Assembly (NCBI RefSeq): GCF_021917145.1
Contig: NC_061078.1
Coordinates: 6,045,386 to 6,109,385, forward strand
Reading direction: 5' to 3'
Length of the DNA: 64,000 nt
DNA from: Hypomesus transpacificus
Lineage: Eukaryota; Chordata; Actinopteri; Osmeriformes; Osmeridae
Part shown: one piece after another, positions 47,798 through 60,065 of the stretch
Position numbering within the stretch: position 1 is the first letter of the stretch
How the letters are laid out: each line of letters starts with the position of its first letter
Program-made: the position numbers and the translations under genes
The notes under the pieces: model-generated
Seen by the model: only the letters and a program-made list of their open reading frames with translations
What the model was told of the DNA's origin: nothing
Databases searched by the model: none

Positions 47798-49800
47798 AAT
47801 TAATATGATATTACATGCTAATTCTATATATTGTGATGTATTTGTACAGTTTGACAATGTGTTTCATTCAAGGAAAGGTATAAATCCATCAAGAACCGGA
47901 GTTGTATGTTTCCTGGAGGGAGTGATACTTGTGAAGGAAGGAAATCACAAAGACTATCAAATGGAAATGAGACATGTCTACAGATGATCCAGTAAACCCA
48001 CTCTTCTCAGGCATCATGGTACGGACCACTCAAGGGCCTGGAATTATACTGTGTTGTTAACGACAGATGAAACCATTTGTTTGTGTCCAGAGTCAGACTG
48101 AGGGACACTGTGTGTTTCATGTTCTCATTCTGTTCAAAACAGTCGATATCAGCAAAGATAAGAACAAAGCTGTATTGAAATACATGTTCGCAAATGTCTT
48201 CAAAAGCAATATAGCCTACTGCACAAGTGTTTTCAGCGGGATACGCCCTCTGTAGAGAGGGGGCTGCAGAGCTGAAGAAGTGTATGGAGGAGAGGAGAAG
48301 GAGGAGGGATGAGGGGGGAAGCTGGGGTAGAGATTAAACTCATGACTGGCGAGTGATACCTGTGTCATCATGTGAATGTTAAGTGTGTATCTATTCTAAG
48401 TTTATACTTTCGGTTAGGTGTTAGGGCAAGAGAGTACCAGGGGTTAGGGTTAATGAGTCCCTAGTTTTGAAAGGTTAAAAAAATATCTTCAAAAAAATTA
48501 ATATGATATTACATGCTAATTCTATATATTGTGATGTATTTGTACAGTTTGACAATGTGTTTCATTCAAGGAAAGTGTGTTTCATTTCAGCGGGATACGC
48601 CCTCTGTAGAGAGGGGGCTGCAGAGCTGAAGAAGTGTATGGAGGAGAGGAGAAGGAGGAGGGATGAGGGGGGAAGCTGGGGTAGTGATTAAACTCATGAC
48701 TGGCGAGTGATACCTGTGTCATCATGTGAATGTTAAGTGTGTATCTATTCTAAGTTTATACTTTCGGTTAGGTGTTAGGGCAAGAGAGTACCAGGGGTTA
48801 GGGTTAATGAGTCCCTAGTTTTGAAAGGTTAAAAAAATATCTTCAAAAAAATTAATATGATATTACATGCTAATTCTATATATTGTGATGTATTTGTACA
48901 GTTTGACAATGTGTTTCATTCAAGGAAAGTGTGTTTCATTTCAGCGGGATACGCCCTCTGTAGAGAGGGGGCTGCAGAGCTGAAGAAGTGTATGGAGGAG
49001 AGGAGAAGGAGGAGGGATGAGGGGGGAAGCTGGGGTAGTGATTAAACTCATGACTGGCGAGTGATACCTGTGTCATCATGTGAATGTTAAGTGTGTATCT
49101 ATTCTAAGTTTATACTTTCGGTTAGGTGTTAGGGCAAGAGAGTACCAGGGGTTAGGGTTAATGAGTCCCTAGTTTTGAAAGGTTAAAAAAATATCTTCAA
49201 AAAAATTAATATGATATTACATGCTAATTCTATATATTGTGATGTATTTGTACAGTTTGACAATGTGTTTCATTCAAGGAAAGTGTGTTTCATTTCAGCG
49301 GGATACGCCCTCTGTAGAGAGGGGGCTGCAGAGCTGAAGAAGTGTATGGAGGAGAGGAGAAGGAGGAGGGATGAGGGGGGAAGCTGGGGTAGTGATTAAA
49401 CTCATGACTGGCGAGTGATACCTGTGTCATCATGTGAATGTTAAGTGTGTATCTATTCTAAGTTAATACTTTCGGTTAGGTGTTAGGGCAAGAGAGTTCC
49501 AGGGGTTAGGGTTAATGAGTCCCTAGTTTTGAAAGGTTAAAAAAATATCTTCAAAAAATTTAATATGATATTACATGCTAATTCTATATATTGTGATGTA
49601 TTTGTACAGTTTGACAATGTGTTTCATTCAAGGTATGAATGACACAGGTATTCAAGATACCTGTGTCATCATGTGAATGTTAAGTGTGTATCTATTCTAA
49701 GTTTATACTTTCGGTTAGGTGTTAGGGCAAGAGAGTTCCAGGGGTTAGGGTTAATGAGTCCCTAGTTTTGAAAGGTTAAAAAAATATCTTCAAAAAAATG
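47798..49800. repeat. 354-bp satellite: founder copy, three copies and a truncated copy
   Basis: The phrase TTAATATGATATTACATGCT starts units at about 47798, 48498, 48852, 49206 and 49559. The first unit is about 700 bp because it holds about 345 extra bases between CATTCAAGGAAAG and TTCAGCGGGATACGCC. The next three are 354 bp and almost identical; a few substitutions are confined to the last. The fifth is truncated and carries a new palindrome at 49639-49669. Each unit ends GGGTTAGGGTTAATGAGTCC. The 62-codon open frames inside look incidental. Confidence 0.93.
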
Positions 49801-49957
49801 TTTCGAAAAAATGTTTTTGAAAGGTTGACAAAAAAAATTCAAGATAAATTCAAGTATATGTGATGCTTTACGTAGGCTATTTGTCAACATTAGTACTTGT
49901 TTCGTACTTTCCATTTAATTACATTTCCCTTCTCCTTTTCTCCGTCACGGTAAAGCA

Positions 49958-50110
49958 GAGATGGCAATAGTACACACATGCTTCACTCAAGTAGAAGTAC
50001 AGATACCTACTCATGTTTAACGGTAGAAGTTCTGACTACACTTTTTCACTCAAGCTTTAAGTAGCCTAAAAAGTGTGGGCTCTGACATAGGCGAGCAGTA
50101 GTAGTAAAAT
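49958..50110. repeat. AGAGATGGC-family copy
   Basis: GAGATGGCAATAGTACACAC, CTCAAGTAGAAGTACAGATA and GTGTGGGCTCTGACATA match the copies at 20638, 35801 and 36194. Confidence 0.65.
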
Positions 50111-53100
50111 CAATGTCACCATGTTGTCGCTAGATGGCACCAAAATCTATGTTTCTGGCAAGTCTCCATGGAAACGGACAGTCTAGAAGATGGGGGGTGG
50201 GGAGGTGGGGGGGGAGGGGGAGTGGAGACACACCAGGCGCACGGTGTAGCTGACGTAATGTTATCGATTGAGGAGTGGATCTCGCGAAGCTGATGCACAG
50301 TAGAGAAGGCAGCGGCTGGCGCACGAGGCGAGGGAGGGTCTTGTCCTTGACGTGAGATCTGCTGCTGTTCATGGACTGGGTGAGCACTTCTATGTTTATA
50401 TCTTATATTATCGAGCGCTTGTTTTTCAACTAAAAGGGGAGGAATGTATAAGCTTGTGTTGTCTGCCTTTTTAAGAGTTGCAGACCCGCGTAAAATCACA
50501 GGCAGGGTTGTGATGCACCTGCCCTGTTTTCCGTCTTAAACGGGAACTCTCTAGCCTCCTGCATGAACGGAATGCTCCGATTTTTTTGGCAAGGATTACT
50601 GAAATTTTAAGAACCTTACTAATTTACCATAACACTTACAACACTTCGTGGTATTACGATTATACCCTGCATTCTATTTACATCACCTACTCACAATTTG
50701 GGAAATGTATTGCCCGGATTATTTCACATGGTTTTACGTTGTTAAACCCGTCATTACACTACATGGGTTTAACAGAAATAATACAATTTGTCATTAAACT
50801 TTTTTTCTATGCTTGTCCAGCAACTGACTATTGTTTTTACTGTGTTTTTCCTCCCCTGAACATGTGCATGTAGCTGTTCCTTGAGACTGAGTTTGTGAAC
50901 AGCATTAAGTAGCACATACTAGCTCAGACTGCACGCTGGGACCAGATGTCTTCTGGGATTCTCTAATGGAAAATCTTTGGTTCTTTGGGAACAAGGAGTC
51001 ATGTTGATCACATCTCCTCAGAGGATCCTGTGTTTGCTGTCAGGTTGAAGGCAGGGTTGCCATACCTCTGGAGGTCTGGATCTTAGGGCCTCCTCAACTT
51101 CTCTGATGCCCAGTCCAGGTCAGCCTCTGTGGGCTAAAAAGTACAGTCAACACCCATGGATGACCACATGCCTGGCTGGCTTCTCTGAGAGCACAGTGAT
51201 GGATGGATCTTGAATGAGAATGTCAGGGGTTTGAATGACACAGGAATCTCTGTTGCTTCCGAACGGATATCAGGTTGGATCTTGTTCGTCCAGAGAAGGA
51301 GCGGTGTAGCACTGGGGAGGGGAGGGAGGATGGAGGGAGCAGAGAACAGCCCTCAGCACAAGAGGAGGAGGCCAGTGTTGCACGGACTGGAAGACCAGAA
51401 GAGGGTGAGTTATCGTCCTGTTCTGCACGTTCAGAGTTATCGTCCTGTTCTGCTCCATCCCGTCATGTTCTGCTCCATCCCGTCATGTTCTGCTCCATCC
51501 CGTCATGTTCTGCTCCAACTATGAGACCTTCCTGGACGGGTCTACTGATCAGCCTCTTTTGGGGCAGAGTGCGTTATGATTGGCCATCAGTGCTGTGCAT
51601 TAGGATTGGCCATCAAAGCGGCAGACCCTTACCATCTGGTCGAGTAGCGTGGCATCAGGTGCTGTATTGTCCTGTGTGTGGACGCGTAGCGCGCCTGCCC
51701 TGTGTGTGGACGCGTAGGGTCCCTCTCTGAAATACACACAGGGACTACTAACGTTAAAAAGAACATTACGGGGAGAAAAGCAAAGTGTGACTGTAAACTG
51801 TAGTGAATGAATCACCAGGGGTCCTCCATCTGCATACATGCTTTCTGATGAGGGGAACCCTATTGTGTTGGGGATATTACTATGCAAAGGCTATATGCGG
51901 TGTGTGTGAGGAGGGGTGTGGAACAGGGAGTGTGGGAGTCAGTGTGTTCCCCCCTCCTCCCCCCTCCTCCCCCCTCCTCCTGGGATGTAGGATGTATGCA
52001 TGGGAGGCCTCCTGCCCCTCAAGGTGTGGCTGGGAAGCCCCCTGCTTCTGATCTGGGGATGATAAAAATGTGTTCTTTCTGTGTTAGCTTTGATCCAAAG
52101 CCATGTATAGAAGGATTAGAACCTGCCATCTCTTGGCCTGCAGTCCAGTGCTCTAACCGCTGAGCTCTTCCCGTCCGTATGATGGGAGGAGAGACCCTGT
52201 TTGTTGAGTTTCCCCCCTGTTTGATGCTCTGCTTCACTCTTTAACTCTTCAACAGGCCAGGGAGGAGTTGATGTTCTCCTCTTCACTCTCCTCTTCACTC
52301 TCCTCTTCACTCTCCTCTTCACTCTCCTCTTCACTCTCTCTTTCTCTCTCACTTTCCACCTCTCTCTCTTTCCCACTCCGTCTCTCTTTCTCTCACTCTC
52401 GCTACTAAATAATTGAATTGATCAGGTGTGTTAAATTGATCACCTGGGATTTTTAAAGAGCATGAATATTAATTGAAGGAAACAGCAATCCCAGCTGCTG
52501 TGTCTGACATGTGTTCCAGACTGCTGTCTCTCTGAGGAAGCTCAGTGCACAATGAAAGACAACACAACAACAACATCTCTCTTAGAGCTGATGGTCTGAA
52601 AGCATGAATTCACCTCGATAAACACAGGGGCTCTAATTGAATCACTTCAGTCAAGCGGGTGCTACAACTTTGCATCATTGCCATAGAAATACGCTCTGGT
52701 GCTGTTTTGTAGCTGTATTTGCCCAGTTCACCACGACGATGATATGATTGCATTATGTGACCATGTCTACAGAACCATTACTTCCTGAGGGAGAAGAGAG
52801 GAGGGGAGGATGGGGGGGAGGTAAACAGGGCCCTGCCAGACTGAGACTGTGGAACAGTCATGGACATCAGTCTTAGATGGACTGAAAGCATAGGGCAGTG
52901 ATGTGGGGTGTGTCATAGTGGTGGATATCCCCAGGTCTCCTCTCATGACACCTGATCTCTCCTGGAGACTCACCCAGGTCACACACACACACTCTGTATA
53001 TTACTGTTCATTGAGTGGTAACCATGGAGAACATGTCTGGTGCTGCAGGGAGGACGGGGGCTCCAGCGTTGCTCTGGGAGAGATCTGATGCTTCGATCAC

Positions 53101-53460
53101 CTGCTCTGGGAGAGATTTATATATAAAAAATTACCTACATTTGGGTATACTGTGCTAACCCTGAACACATCATCCTCTCAGCGTGGTGCTCAGTGTCACC
53201 TGATTGAAGTTTCAACCAGCAGAATGAAGCCCCGGTGACGACCGTCTTGATCCTGGCGCTGCCGAGACTTGGCACGACTCCCAGACATGGCGAAAGGATG
53301 AGTTGAGAGAGCTGTGATTGGTTGCTGACAAGCTGTGATGGATGGCCGGCGCTGCTGGTAACATCAGAGAGGCGGAGGAAGGATGGAGCCTTGACAAACG
53401 AGCATCTCTCCATGATTATTTAGAGCCCACTAAGGCAGCCATCCAGAGCTGTTACTTCGC
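50111..53460. other. No coding gene seen; small repeats
   Basis: Holds a short array at 51435-51520 (CATGTTCTGCTCCATCCCGT), a CCCCCTCCT run (51948-51978), and a SINE-like minus fragment at 52108-52166 (CTGCAGTCCAGTGCTCTAAC). It also has a CTCTTCACTCTC 15-bp array at 52275-52340. A GC-richer segment (50215-50375) could be a non-coding first exon, but nothing proves it. Confidence 0.4.
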
Positions 53461-53463
53461 CGC

Positions 53464-53930
53464 CCAGCCCTCTCAGCAGACAGTACAGGCGGGGCCCTCA
53501 GCAGACAGTACAGGCGGTGCCCTCAGCAGACAGTACAGGCGGGGCCCTCAGCAGACAGTAGAGGCGGGGCCCTCAGCAGACAGTACAGACGGGGCCCTCA
53601 GCAGACAGTACAGGCGGGGCCCTCAGCAGACAGTACAGGCGGGGCCCTCAGCAGACAGTACAGGCGGGGCCCTCAGCAGACAGTACAGACGGGGCCCTCA
53701 GCAGACAGTACAAGCGGGGCCCTCAGCAGACAGTACAAGCGGGGCCCTCAGCAGACAGTACAGGCGGGGCCCTCAGCAGACAGTACAGGCGGGGCCCTCA
53801 CCAGACAGTACAGACGGGGCCCTCAGCAGACAGTACAGACAGGGCCCTCAGCAGACAGTAGAGGCGGGGCCCTCAGCAGACAGCAGGCGGGGCCCTCAGC
53901 AGACAGTACAGGCGGGGCCCTCTCAGGCCA
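53464..53930. repeat. 25-bp minisatellite, about 18 copies
   Basis: The unit is GGGGCCCTCAGCAGACAGTA plus CAGGC. Because 25 is not a multiple of three and no stop occurs in any phase, it yields a spurious 224-codon open frame. Confidence 0.92.
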
Positions 53931-54485
53931 GGGGAGGGAGTAACGTGGTTCTCACTATCTCTCAGCAGTATGAAGAGTGGAGGAGCCAGAGAGGAGGAAC
54001 ACCTTTCACACAATAATCCTCTCCAAAAAATCTCAGAATCAGATAGAACAGACATTACTAATCAGATAGATCAGACATTACTTGACCATTCTCTTTACAA
54101 ACCATGACTAGACAGACCAGAGTGTTATAGAGGGTCTGGGTCTGGTGTGCCAGCAGAGCAGGCAGCTGTCTGGTCCTCAGACTGGCAGGATAGAGGAAGT
54201 CGTTCTGTGGAGGAACTGTGGTCGGCCAGTCATGCAGCACTGATGAGGGCTGGGGGGAGGTGGTTTTGGGGTGGGGGAGGTGGAGGCCAGGGCTGGGGGT
54301 GGGGGAGGTGCTCCAGTCTGGATGCTGCAAGGGCCCTTGGAGCCATCTGTCCCCACCCTCTCCCTGGTCCTGAGGGAGTGGGAAGGACAGGTGGCGGGGG
54401 CTGGCCTGGCTCATGATTGGCCTTCTCAAGGCCTCCTCCTCACACCCAACACAGGACAGCTCTCTGACAGGAAGGGCAGCTCTGA

Positions 54486-54730
54486 CAGGAAGTGGGTTGT
54501 GTAGCACACTGCAGAGTGTGTGTGAGGGTTGTGTCACACTGCAGAGTGTGTGTGAGGGTTGTGTCACATACTGCAGTGTGTGTGTGTGAGGGTTGTGTCA
54601 CACTGCAGAGTGTGTGTGAGGGTTGTGTCACACTGTAGAGTGTGTGTGAGGGTTGTTTAGCACACTGCAGAGTGTGTGTGAGGGTTGTGTCACACTGCAG
54701 AGTGTGTGTGAGGGTTGTGTCACACTGCCT
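54486..54730. repeat. 30-bp minisatellite
   Basis: About eight copies of CACACTGCAGAGTGTGTGTG plus AGGGTTGTGT. Confidence 0.9.
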
Positions 54731-55110
54731 TAGGTCAGACAGGGTCACACCTGAGGTCAGACAGCTTATCACCTGAGGTCAGACAGGGTCACACCTGAGG
54801 TCAGACAGCTTATCACCTGAGGTCAGACAGCTTATCACCTGAGGTCAGACAGGGTCACACCTGAGGTCAGACAGGTTCACACCTGAGGTCAGACAGCTTA
54901 TCACCTGAGGTCAGACAGTCACACCTGAGGTCAGACAGCTTATCACCTGAGGTCAGACAGGTTCACACCTGAGGTCAGACAGCTTATCACCTGAGGTCAG
55001 ACAGGGTCACACCTGAGGTCAGACAGGGTCACACCTGAGGTCAGACAGCTTATCACCTGAGGTCAGACAGGTTCACACCTGAGGTCATACAGGTTATCAC
55101 CTGAAACTGA
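54731..55110. repeat. 22-bp minisatellite
   Basis: About 17 copies of CACCTGAGGTCAGACAG followed by either GGTCA/GTTCA or CTTAT. The two end types alternate irregularly. Confidence 0.9.
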
Positions 55111-55309
55111 AACTGTCCTCACACCCGTAGACAAAAACAGACTAGTTCACACACGGATCCTCTCTTGTCGGAACTGTTGGTGAATCTGAAGCGTTTCTGG
55201 TCTCCAGGAATATAACTGGAAGCAGCATTGATATCTCACTGCATAATTAAGATATTTTTGGCGACATTTCTGCCTTTGAATGTTTTTATAGCGACTATAG
55301 AGAGACAGG

Positions 55310-55390
55310 AAAGGCAGGGAGAGAGGGAGGGGATGACATGTAGCAAAGGGTCCAGGCAGGATTCGAACCCTGCCTGCCACGGTAGGGTCC
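55310..55390 (-). mobile_element. tRNA-like SINE fragment
   Basis: GGCAGGATTCGAACCCTGCCTGCC contains a B-box in reverse orientation (GGTTCGAATCC on the minus strand), next to a GACATGTAGCAAAGGG word. Confidence 0.5.
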
Positions 55391-55427
55391 GCAGCCTTTG
55401 TGGTGCTGATCTGGTGAGCCCTGTGTT

Positions 55428-55850
55428 TCTGTTCTTCAGGCTGGTGTGTTTCTGTTCTTCAGGCTGGTGTGTGTTTCTGTTCTTCAGGCTGGTGTGTTTC
55501 TGTTCTTCAGGCTGGTGTGTTTCTGTTCTTCAGGCTGGTGTGTTTCTGTTCTTCAGGCTGGTGTGTTTCTGTTCTTCAGGCTGGTGTGTGTTTCTGTTCT
55601 TTAGGCTGGTGTGCTTCTGTTCTTCAGGCTGGTGTGTTTCTGTTCTTCAGGCTGGTGTGTGTTTCTGTTCTTCAGGCTGGTGTGTGTTTCTGTTCTTCAG
55701 GCTGGTGTGTTTCTGTTCTTCAGGCTGGTGTGTGTTTCTGTTCTTCAGGCTGGTGTGTGTTTCTGTTCTTCAGGCTGGTGTGTTTCTGTTCTTCAGGCTG
55801 GTGTGTGTTTCTGTTCTTCAGGCTGGTGTGTGTTTCTGTTCAGCCTGAAG
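55428..55850. repeat. 22/24-bp minisatellite
   Basis: About 18 copies of TGTTTCTGTTCTTCAGGCTG plus GTG or GTGTG. Confidence 0.92.
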
Positions 55851-56058
55851 AATTAAGAATTCCCGGGCCCTGCTCACATCCCCAGTTCTCTACCGGAGAA
55901 CCCACTCTGCCTGCTCACACAGAGCCTTGTTATGTCCTAGTCACCGAAAGAGAGAGAAAGAGAGAGGAGGGACAGATAGTGTGAGTTAAGAGTGACTGAG
56001 AGGGTGAGAGGGAGAGGAAAGAGAGAGAGAGGGGTGGAGAGAGAGGAGAGGCCTAACA

Positions 56059-57167
56059 CAGGGTTTTTCCTACACAGAGAAAATGTTGTCGCGCCAAAGC
56101 CGTTTTCCCAAGCGCCAATGACAAATCCCGAGCGCCAAAGGCAAAAAACCCTGTGTTCATCACGCGTGCAATGCATGTCAGCGAATATGTTCTCAATAGT
56201 ATGTTTTAAGTAGGCTACAGCCGAACCCTCGTTCTGTTTTGATCAATAATAATCAAGTTGATAAGCGTGTGTTCTTGTCTGATCAATACGCAACTGTGAG
56301 GTGCGCGAATGGACAGAGCGGCCACTAAACTGTCGTTCCGCTGCGAGGGCCAGCCCGACGTGCACGAATAGTACACCTGTAGCCTACAAATGCTAATTAC
56401 ATTTCCACTCAAAATGCTGACAAAAGTTTAATTTACGATTTCAAACGCAGCCTCCATTGGTATTCTTAACCTGGAATGATAACATATAGTGCTGTGTTTC
56501 CTCTATGACTACATTTCTGCCGTCACGGTATTAGAAGTCAGGCTGTACAAAAGTTTAGACCATATATCAGCAGTGAGTGCATGTCGGAGAATAGCACGGA
56601 CACGCGCTTCACACCGCAGTTGAGATTGCGCGTGTGCGTCCTTGAGAAACGTATAACTTATGTTGTCAGTTCTTAAGATCGTTATTGTATAAGTCTATAG
56701 TTCTTGCAAATTTAAATCAAGTTAACTGGTGATTTTCGTTGTTTGTATTCTTCCCCTGCCAGCTAAATTGCACATGTCTGTTGATTTGATAGCGATTGCT
56801 GCCCTTTCTCAGGTTTGTATTTTAGGTGCATTATTATGCTGAAGTAGTTTTAATTAATAAAAAGTGGGTATATTGTTAATATTTGCTACAGAATGCTTAG
56901 CCTATCAAGATCAAATGAAGCAGGCAGTGTACATGCTTCAGAGTGGCCTACCTTAATCGATAGGCCATGCTACTGACCATTTACAATAAGTTGTTACGTC
57001 AATTATTAATTGGCAGCATTTATGCCATTTAAAACATACTTTATAACTTTATTGCTTTAGGGGAAATAGGACGAAAATATGTGTGTGTTTGTGTGTGTGT
57101 GTGGGTGGGGGGGTGCAAAACACTTGGGAATAAATACATTGATTAGAAAAAAGAAAAAAAAGAATAG

Positions 57168-57204
<37 letters not shown>

Positions 57205-57250
57205 CTTTTTTGGAGCACCGAAGACCCATTTTGACCCAGGAAAAACCCTG
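56059..57250. mobile_element. 1.2-kb TIR element, non-autonomous
   Basis: It starts CAGGGTTTTTCCT and ends with the perfect inverse AGGAAAAACCCTG, a 13-bp terminal inverted repeat. The hexamer CTAACA flanks both ends directly (56053-56058 and 57251-57256). The interior has no transposase-like frame. It begins with GCGCCAA words repeated three times (56092-56140) and ends with a TA microsatellite. The superfamily is unresolved: a 6-bp duplication does not fit classical 8-bp hAT insertions. Confidence 0.8.
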
Positions 57251-57474
57251 CTAACAGCTTCTTTACATTACCATCACCATCTCCCATTCTCCTATTTATT
57301 CCTCCGGAACTGCGGAATTCAATTTTACACTTGAGGAGTTTCCCACTGATAAGAGGGATAAGGAGCTAAAGGGCGGCTTTTCTGTCTGGCCCCCTGGAGC
57401 TGGGGGTTCCCCGTGCCCGTGTAAACCCTCCCCAGGTTTTGAGGGGAATCCTAATCGTCAAGGCAGCAGACAGG

Positions 57475-57600
57475 GTCTGCAGGGGTGGAGGAGAGAGAGG
57501 GGTGGAGGAGAGAGAGGGAGAACATGGAGAGAGCAAGAGGGGTGGAGGAGAGAGAGGGAGAACATGGAGAGAGCAAGAGGGGTGGAGGAGAGAGAGAGGC
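57475..57600. repeat. Purine-rich tandem repeat
   Basis: Two to three copies of a roughly 51-bp unit containing GGGGTGGAGGAGAGAGAGGG and AACATGGAGAGAGCAAGAG. Confidence 0.8.
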
Positions 57601-58004
57601 TCCTTGTTCAGCTCAGGGCTTTGTGGGGATAAACATTCGGTCTGGTCACGTGAAATATTATAGGATGCCGTGGGGGTCCAGGAAATGGAATTGCCACGGT
57701 GACAATGAGCGATGGCTCTGAGAGAAGGTGTGTTTGTGTTTCTCTGCGCCTGTAGCTGGCTGAATGGAAATGGCTGCGTGGTGTTTTCCCTTCACATAAC
57801 ATACTATGGATTTTTCTGCGCTGCTCCCAACATCGATTGCTTGATCCAGTTGACTCATAAATCCACCATGTTTCTTTTTCATTCTCCTGTGAAAGGCTTT
57901 TTTTAACGTAACAGAACAACCTCTATACCTGTCAAACCTTTCAAATAAAGAGCTCAGAGTTGAACATGGTGCTGAAGAAAGAAAAGTTTGGCAAAACGGC
58001 ATCA

Positions 58005-58205
58005 AGGGCCACGCCCGCCCGAGGCCACGCCCGCCTAGGGCCACGCCCGCCCAGGGCCACGCCTACCCGGGGCCACACCCACTCGATGCCAGGCCCGCCC
58101 GAGGCCACGCCCACCCAAGGCCACGCCCATCTGAGGTCACGCCCACCCGGGGCCACGCCCACCCGAGGCCACGCACACCCGAGGCCACGCACACCCGAGG
58201 CCTCC
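58005..58205. repeat. 16-bp C-rich minisatellite
   Basis: About 12 copies of CCACGCCCGCCCGAGG with substitutions. Confidence 0.88.
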
Positions 58206-58418
58206 CTCTCTTTCATTATTGCTCCCCCCTGGTATCACTCACACATGATCAATACTCTGGCTCTCCAGCTATGGATCTAGGCAGCAGTGTTCACAGCTGT
58301 TCAGCCCAGACTAGAGGCTCCTGTCTGGGCTTGCCGCCCCACTGATCTCTCCTGGTTGAGGACCAGAACCTGGCTCTCCTCATGTGACCTCAGGAACAGG
58401 CAACCCTCCACACACACA

Positions 58419-58672
58419 CACATTTACATTTAGTCATTTAGCAGACGCTCTTATCCAGAGTGACTTACAGTAAGTACAGGGACATTCCCCTGAGGCAAGT
58501 AGGATGAAGTGCCGTGCCCAAGGACACAACGTAATTTGTGTAAAGCGACTTTGGGTATTTAGAAAAGCGCTATAAAAAAATGAATTATTATTATTATTAT
58601 TTGGCACAACCAGGGATCGAACCGGCAACCTTCTGATTAATAGCCAGATTCCCTAACCGCTCAGTCATCCTG
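58419..58672 (-). mobile_element. tRNA-derived SINE with an internal insertion
   Basis: Reading on the minus strand: a head (AGCGGTTAGGGAATCTGGCT), B-box region (GGTTCGATCCCTGG), body (TGTCCTTGGGCACGGCAC) and tail (AGAGCGTCTGCTAAATGACT). Between head and body lies about 70 bp containing AAGCGACTTTGGGTATTTAG and an ATT microsatellite, which looks like the tail of a different SINE inserted here. Confidence 0.8.
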
Positions 58673-58679
58673 ACATACA

Positions 58680-59384
58680 TTCACACGCACTCTACAGCCT
58701 CAGACAGGAGAATTTGTTTTCATTAATGCCTTGATATTTTGGAAACACGAAATTGATGTTTTTATTGTTTTAAGCAAATCTCAGGTGAAACATGAGCAAG
58801 ATCAAGAATTAAGTGTGATTAAGATTGTAAAACGTCTCATTTACAAAGATTAATTTTTTCCCTTCCTTCCTGTTCTCCCTGCATGAGGAGGGTTAGGTTA
58901 GGGCTAACCCTAATATAAGAGACAGTAGAGCATACCTGGACCAATGGCAGGGAATTAAATTACCCACAATGCTCTCCATTCACTCCTATTATCAACAGTC
59001 AGACCCCATCAGCATAATCAAATCAAATAATAATCACAGCTATTCAGCTCAGTTCACCACATCCTACGTTATCCAGTCGTTCTTCATTCAGTCATCAGCT
59101 GGAGAAGCCGTATGCAGGAGCTCAGCAGTGCTGGACTGATTGATTCTGTCGTTTCTCTTCAGCTTTTGTCGTTACTCCTGAAGCTGGCCTTGCTGACAGA
59201 GAACACCTTCTCCTGAAGCTGCCTTGCTGACAGAGAACACCTTCCTCTCTGTCCCTTCCACTGCTACATACAGTCAGACTGTCTTCTCTGATGCCTGGTC
59301 TGGCTACAACACTCCGGTGTCAAGCAGTAAAAGAGAAGAAATCAAATGTAAATGTGCTGAATGAGAGCTTGATCTGGTGGAGGT
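58680..59384. other. No gene seen
   Basis: One duplicated phrase (CTGACAGAGAACACCTTC at 59193 and 59228); otherwise unremarkable. Confidence 0.4.
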
Positions 59385-59832
59385 GAGCTGCTGTGGGTGT
59401 GGTGGAGAGAGCTGGTGGAGAGAGCTGGTGGAGAGAGCTGGTGGAGAGAGCAGGTGGAGAGAGCTGGTGGAGAGAGCTGGTGGAGAGAGCTGTTGGAGAG
59501 AGCTGGTGGAGAGAGCAGGTGGAGAGAGCTGGTGGAGGAGAGCTGGTGGAGAGAGCTGGTGGAGAGAACCGGTTGGAGGAGAGCTGGTGGAGAGAGCAGG
59601 TGGAGAGAGCTGGTGGAGGAGAGCTGGTGGAGGAGAGCTGGTGGAGGAGAGCTGGTGGAGAGAGCTGGTGGAGAGAGCAGGTGAAGAGAGCTGGTGGAGG
59701 AGAGCTGGTGAAGAGAGCTGGTGGAGAGAGCTGGTGGAGAGAGCTGGTGGAGGAGAGCTGGTGGAGGAGAGCTGGTGGAGAGAGCAGGTGGAGAGAGCTG
59801 GTGGAGAGAGCTGGTGGAGAGAGCTGGTGTGG
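59385..59832. repeat. 13-bp minisatellite
   Basis: About 33 copies of GCTGGTGGAGAGA, with variant units (GCAGGTGGAGAGA and GGAGGAGA insertions). Open in several frames, without biological meaning. Confidence 0.92.
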
Positions 59833-59944
59833 TTTCTGAGCCAGAGGTCATTCAGCAGTTGAAGGTTGCTGCTGTAATCTCAGCTGTCAGCAGCCTCAGA
59901 GGAGAGTCTGGTGGTGTAGGACTGGGCGAGGGCTGGAATCTGAC

Positions 59945-60011
59945 CCCCCCACACACACAGGGATTCACACATACACACACACACACACAGGGATTCACAC
60001 ATACAGTGATT

Positions 60012-60043
<32 letters not shown>

Positions 60044-60065
60044 CACAGTGATACACACACACGTT
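59945..60065. repeat. CA-rich microsatellite cluster
   Basis: (CA)n runs with GGGATTCACACATA interruptions. Confidence 0.85.

Noticed and set aside
48503..49399. Three identical 62-codon frames beginning MILHANSIYCDV
   Set aside because: They are identical only because the 354-bp satellite copies are recent. The truncated copy and the founder do not keep the frame, and no family resemblance is seen.
50215..50400. First exon of a neighbouring large gene such as nav2
   Set aside because: The segment is GC-richer and followed by a GTGAGC word, but there is no coding evidence and the idea rests only on remembered synteny.
53342..54016. 224-codon open frame with GPQQTVQAGPS repeats
   Set aside because: The 25-bp array has no stop in any phase, and the frame begins and ends in non-conserved sequence.
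55228..55984. Frames rich in FLFFRLVC and SSGWCV
   Set aside because: They come from the 22/24-bp minisatellite and resemble membrane segments only by chance.
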